Assembly (NCBI GenBank): GCA_030684555.1
Contig: JAUXVN010000001.1
Location: 62,001 to 126,000, forward strand
Length of the DNA: 64,000 nt
From: Ignavibacteria bacterium
GTDB taxonomy: Bacteria > Bacteroidota > Ignavibacteria > Ignavibacteriales > Ignavibacteriaceae
Direction of reading: 5' to 3'
Position 1 is the first letter of the stretch. The number at the start of each line of letters is the position of its first letter. Shown in pieces: positions 63,914 through 64,000 of the stretch. Position numbers and translations under genes: made by a program. A model generated the notes under the pieces. The model saw nothing but the letters and a program-made list of their open reading frames with translations. It was not told the origin of the DNA and searched no databases.

Positions 63914-64000
63914 TTATGAATCTGTTTTTGCGACTTCTCGATCTACAATACCTGCCATAAATTCGGCTTCAGCAACAAGAGTTTCATTAACGAAGGCTTT
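63914..64000 (-). CDS. LpxC-FabZ-type protein, C-terminal end (cut by window end)
   Basis: Only 28 C-terminal residues lie in the window, read KAFVNETLVAEAEFMAGIVD and ending in KTDS then TAA at 63914. The AFV...LVAEAEFMA block is the end of a FabZ-type hydroxyacyl-ACP dehydratase. Next to lpxA in Bacteroidota-like genomes this is usually the FabZ part of an LpxC-FabZ fusion; the rest is not visible, so a plain fabZ is possible. Confidence 0.75.
   Translation of the reverse strand, partial: KAFVNETLVAEAEFMAGIVDREVAKTDS

Overview
The window is a low-GC chromosomal segment from a Gram-negative bacterium of the Bacteroidota/Chlorobi/Ignavibacteriae radiation, most likely an Ignavibacteria-type organism. 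This rests on type IX secretion (T9SS) type-A C-terminal domains of the YPNPFNPVTTIKY kind, a Sec-type (clade II) nitrous-oxide reductase cluster, the tail of an LpxC-FabZ-like gene beside lpxA, a stand-alone heptose kinase/adenylyltransferase pair, and promoters resembling the Bacteroidota -33/-7 consensus (TTG, about 20 bp, TAnnTTTG). No rRNA, tRNA, CRISPR array, prophage or intact insertion sequence was seen. The genome is mostly chromosomal housekeeping with a few accessory patches.

Layout. 1-6.8 kb: the end of a menaquinone/ubiquinone methyltransferase gene faces a tight minus-strand operon (uvrA, AhpD-like protein, small membrane protein, amidohydrolase, rdgB, lipoprotein). 6.9-13.3 kb: yigZ, then a minus-strand operon lepA, lepB, subtilisin-like T9SS protease, O-methyltransferase, hypothetical. 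13.5-22.6 kb: plus-strand respiratory island with a phosphoesterase/PQQ-propeller protein, a cytochrome c lipoprotein, nosZ, a NosB-like membrane protein, nosL, nosD, nosF, nosY and a HAD phosphatase. 23-26 kb: POT peptide and AbgT transporters. 26.1-30.4 kb: minus-strand accessory operon with a HlyD-like adaptor, a VTC (polyphosphate polymerase-like) protein, a DUF4956 membrane protein interrupted by an in-frame TGA, a propeller lipoprotein and an orphan T9SS sorting-domain fragment. 30.6-37.5 kb: three large T9SS cargo proteins, two of them tandem paralogues, plus a small outer-membrane protein. 37.6-41.8 kb: a P-loop kinase-like protein with an altered Walker A, fabF, a membrane protein, an SDR and a TsaC-like gene. 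42-48.5 kb: rpmB, the rpsF-ssb-rpsR-rplI operon, and prs-ctc-pth-hppA. 48.6-64 kb: a lipoprotein, an FmdB zinc ribbon, then a roughly 13 kb minus-strand run panB, propeller protein, rfaE1, rfaE2, tamB-like, rnr, peptidase/propeller/barrel protein, then lpxA and the end of an lpxC-fabZ-like gene.

How the genes fit together. The nos island gives a self-contained N2O-respiration module: reductase, electron-donating cytochrome, copper delivery (NosL) and the NosDFY maturation machine. The right half is dominated by cell-envelope construction (LpxA, LpxC-FabZ-like, heptose activation, TamB-like, Omp85-like barrel). The least understood stretch is 26.1-30.4 kb, where a VTC/DUF4956/HlyD cluster is broken by a nonsense codon exactly where the family has glycine, and is followed by a truncated T9SS sorting domain.
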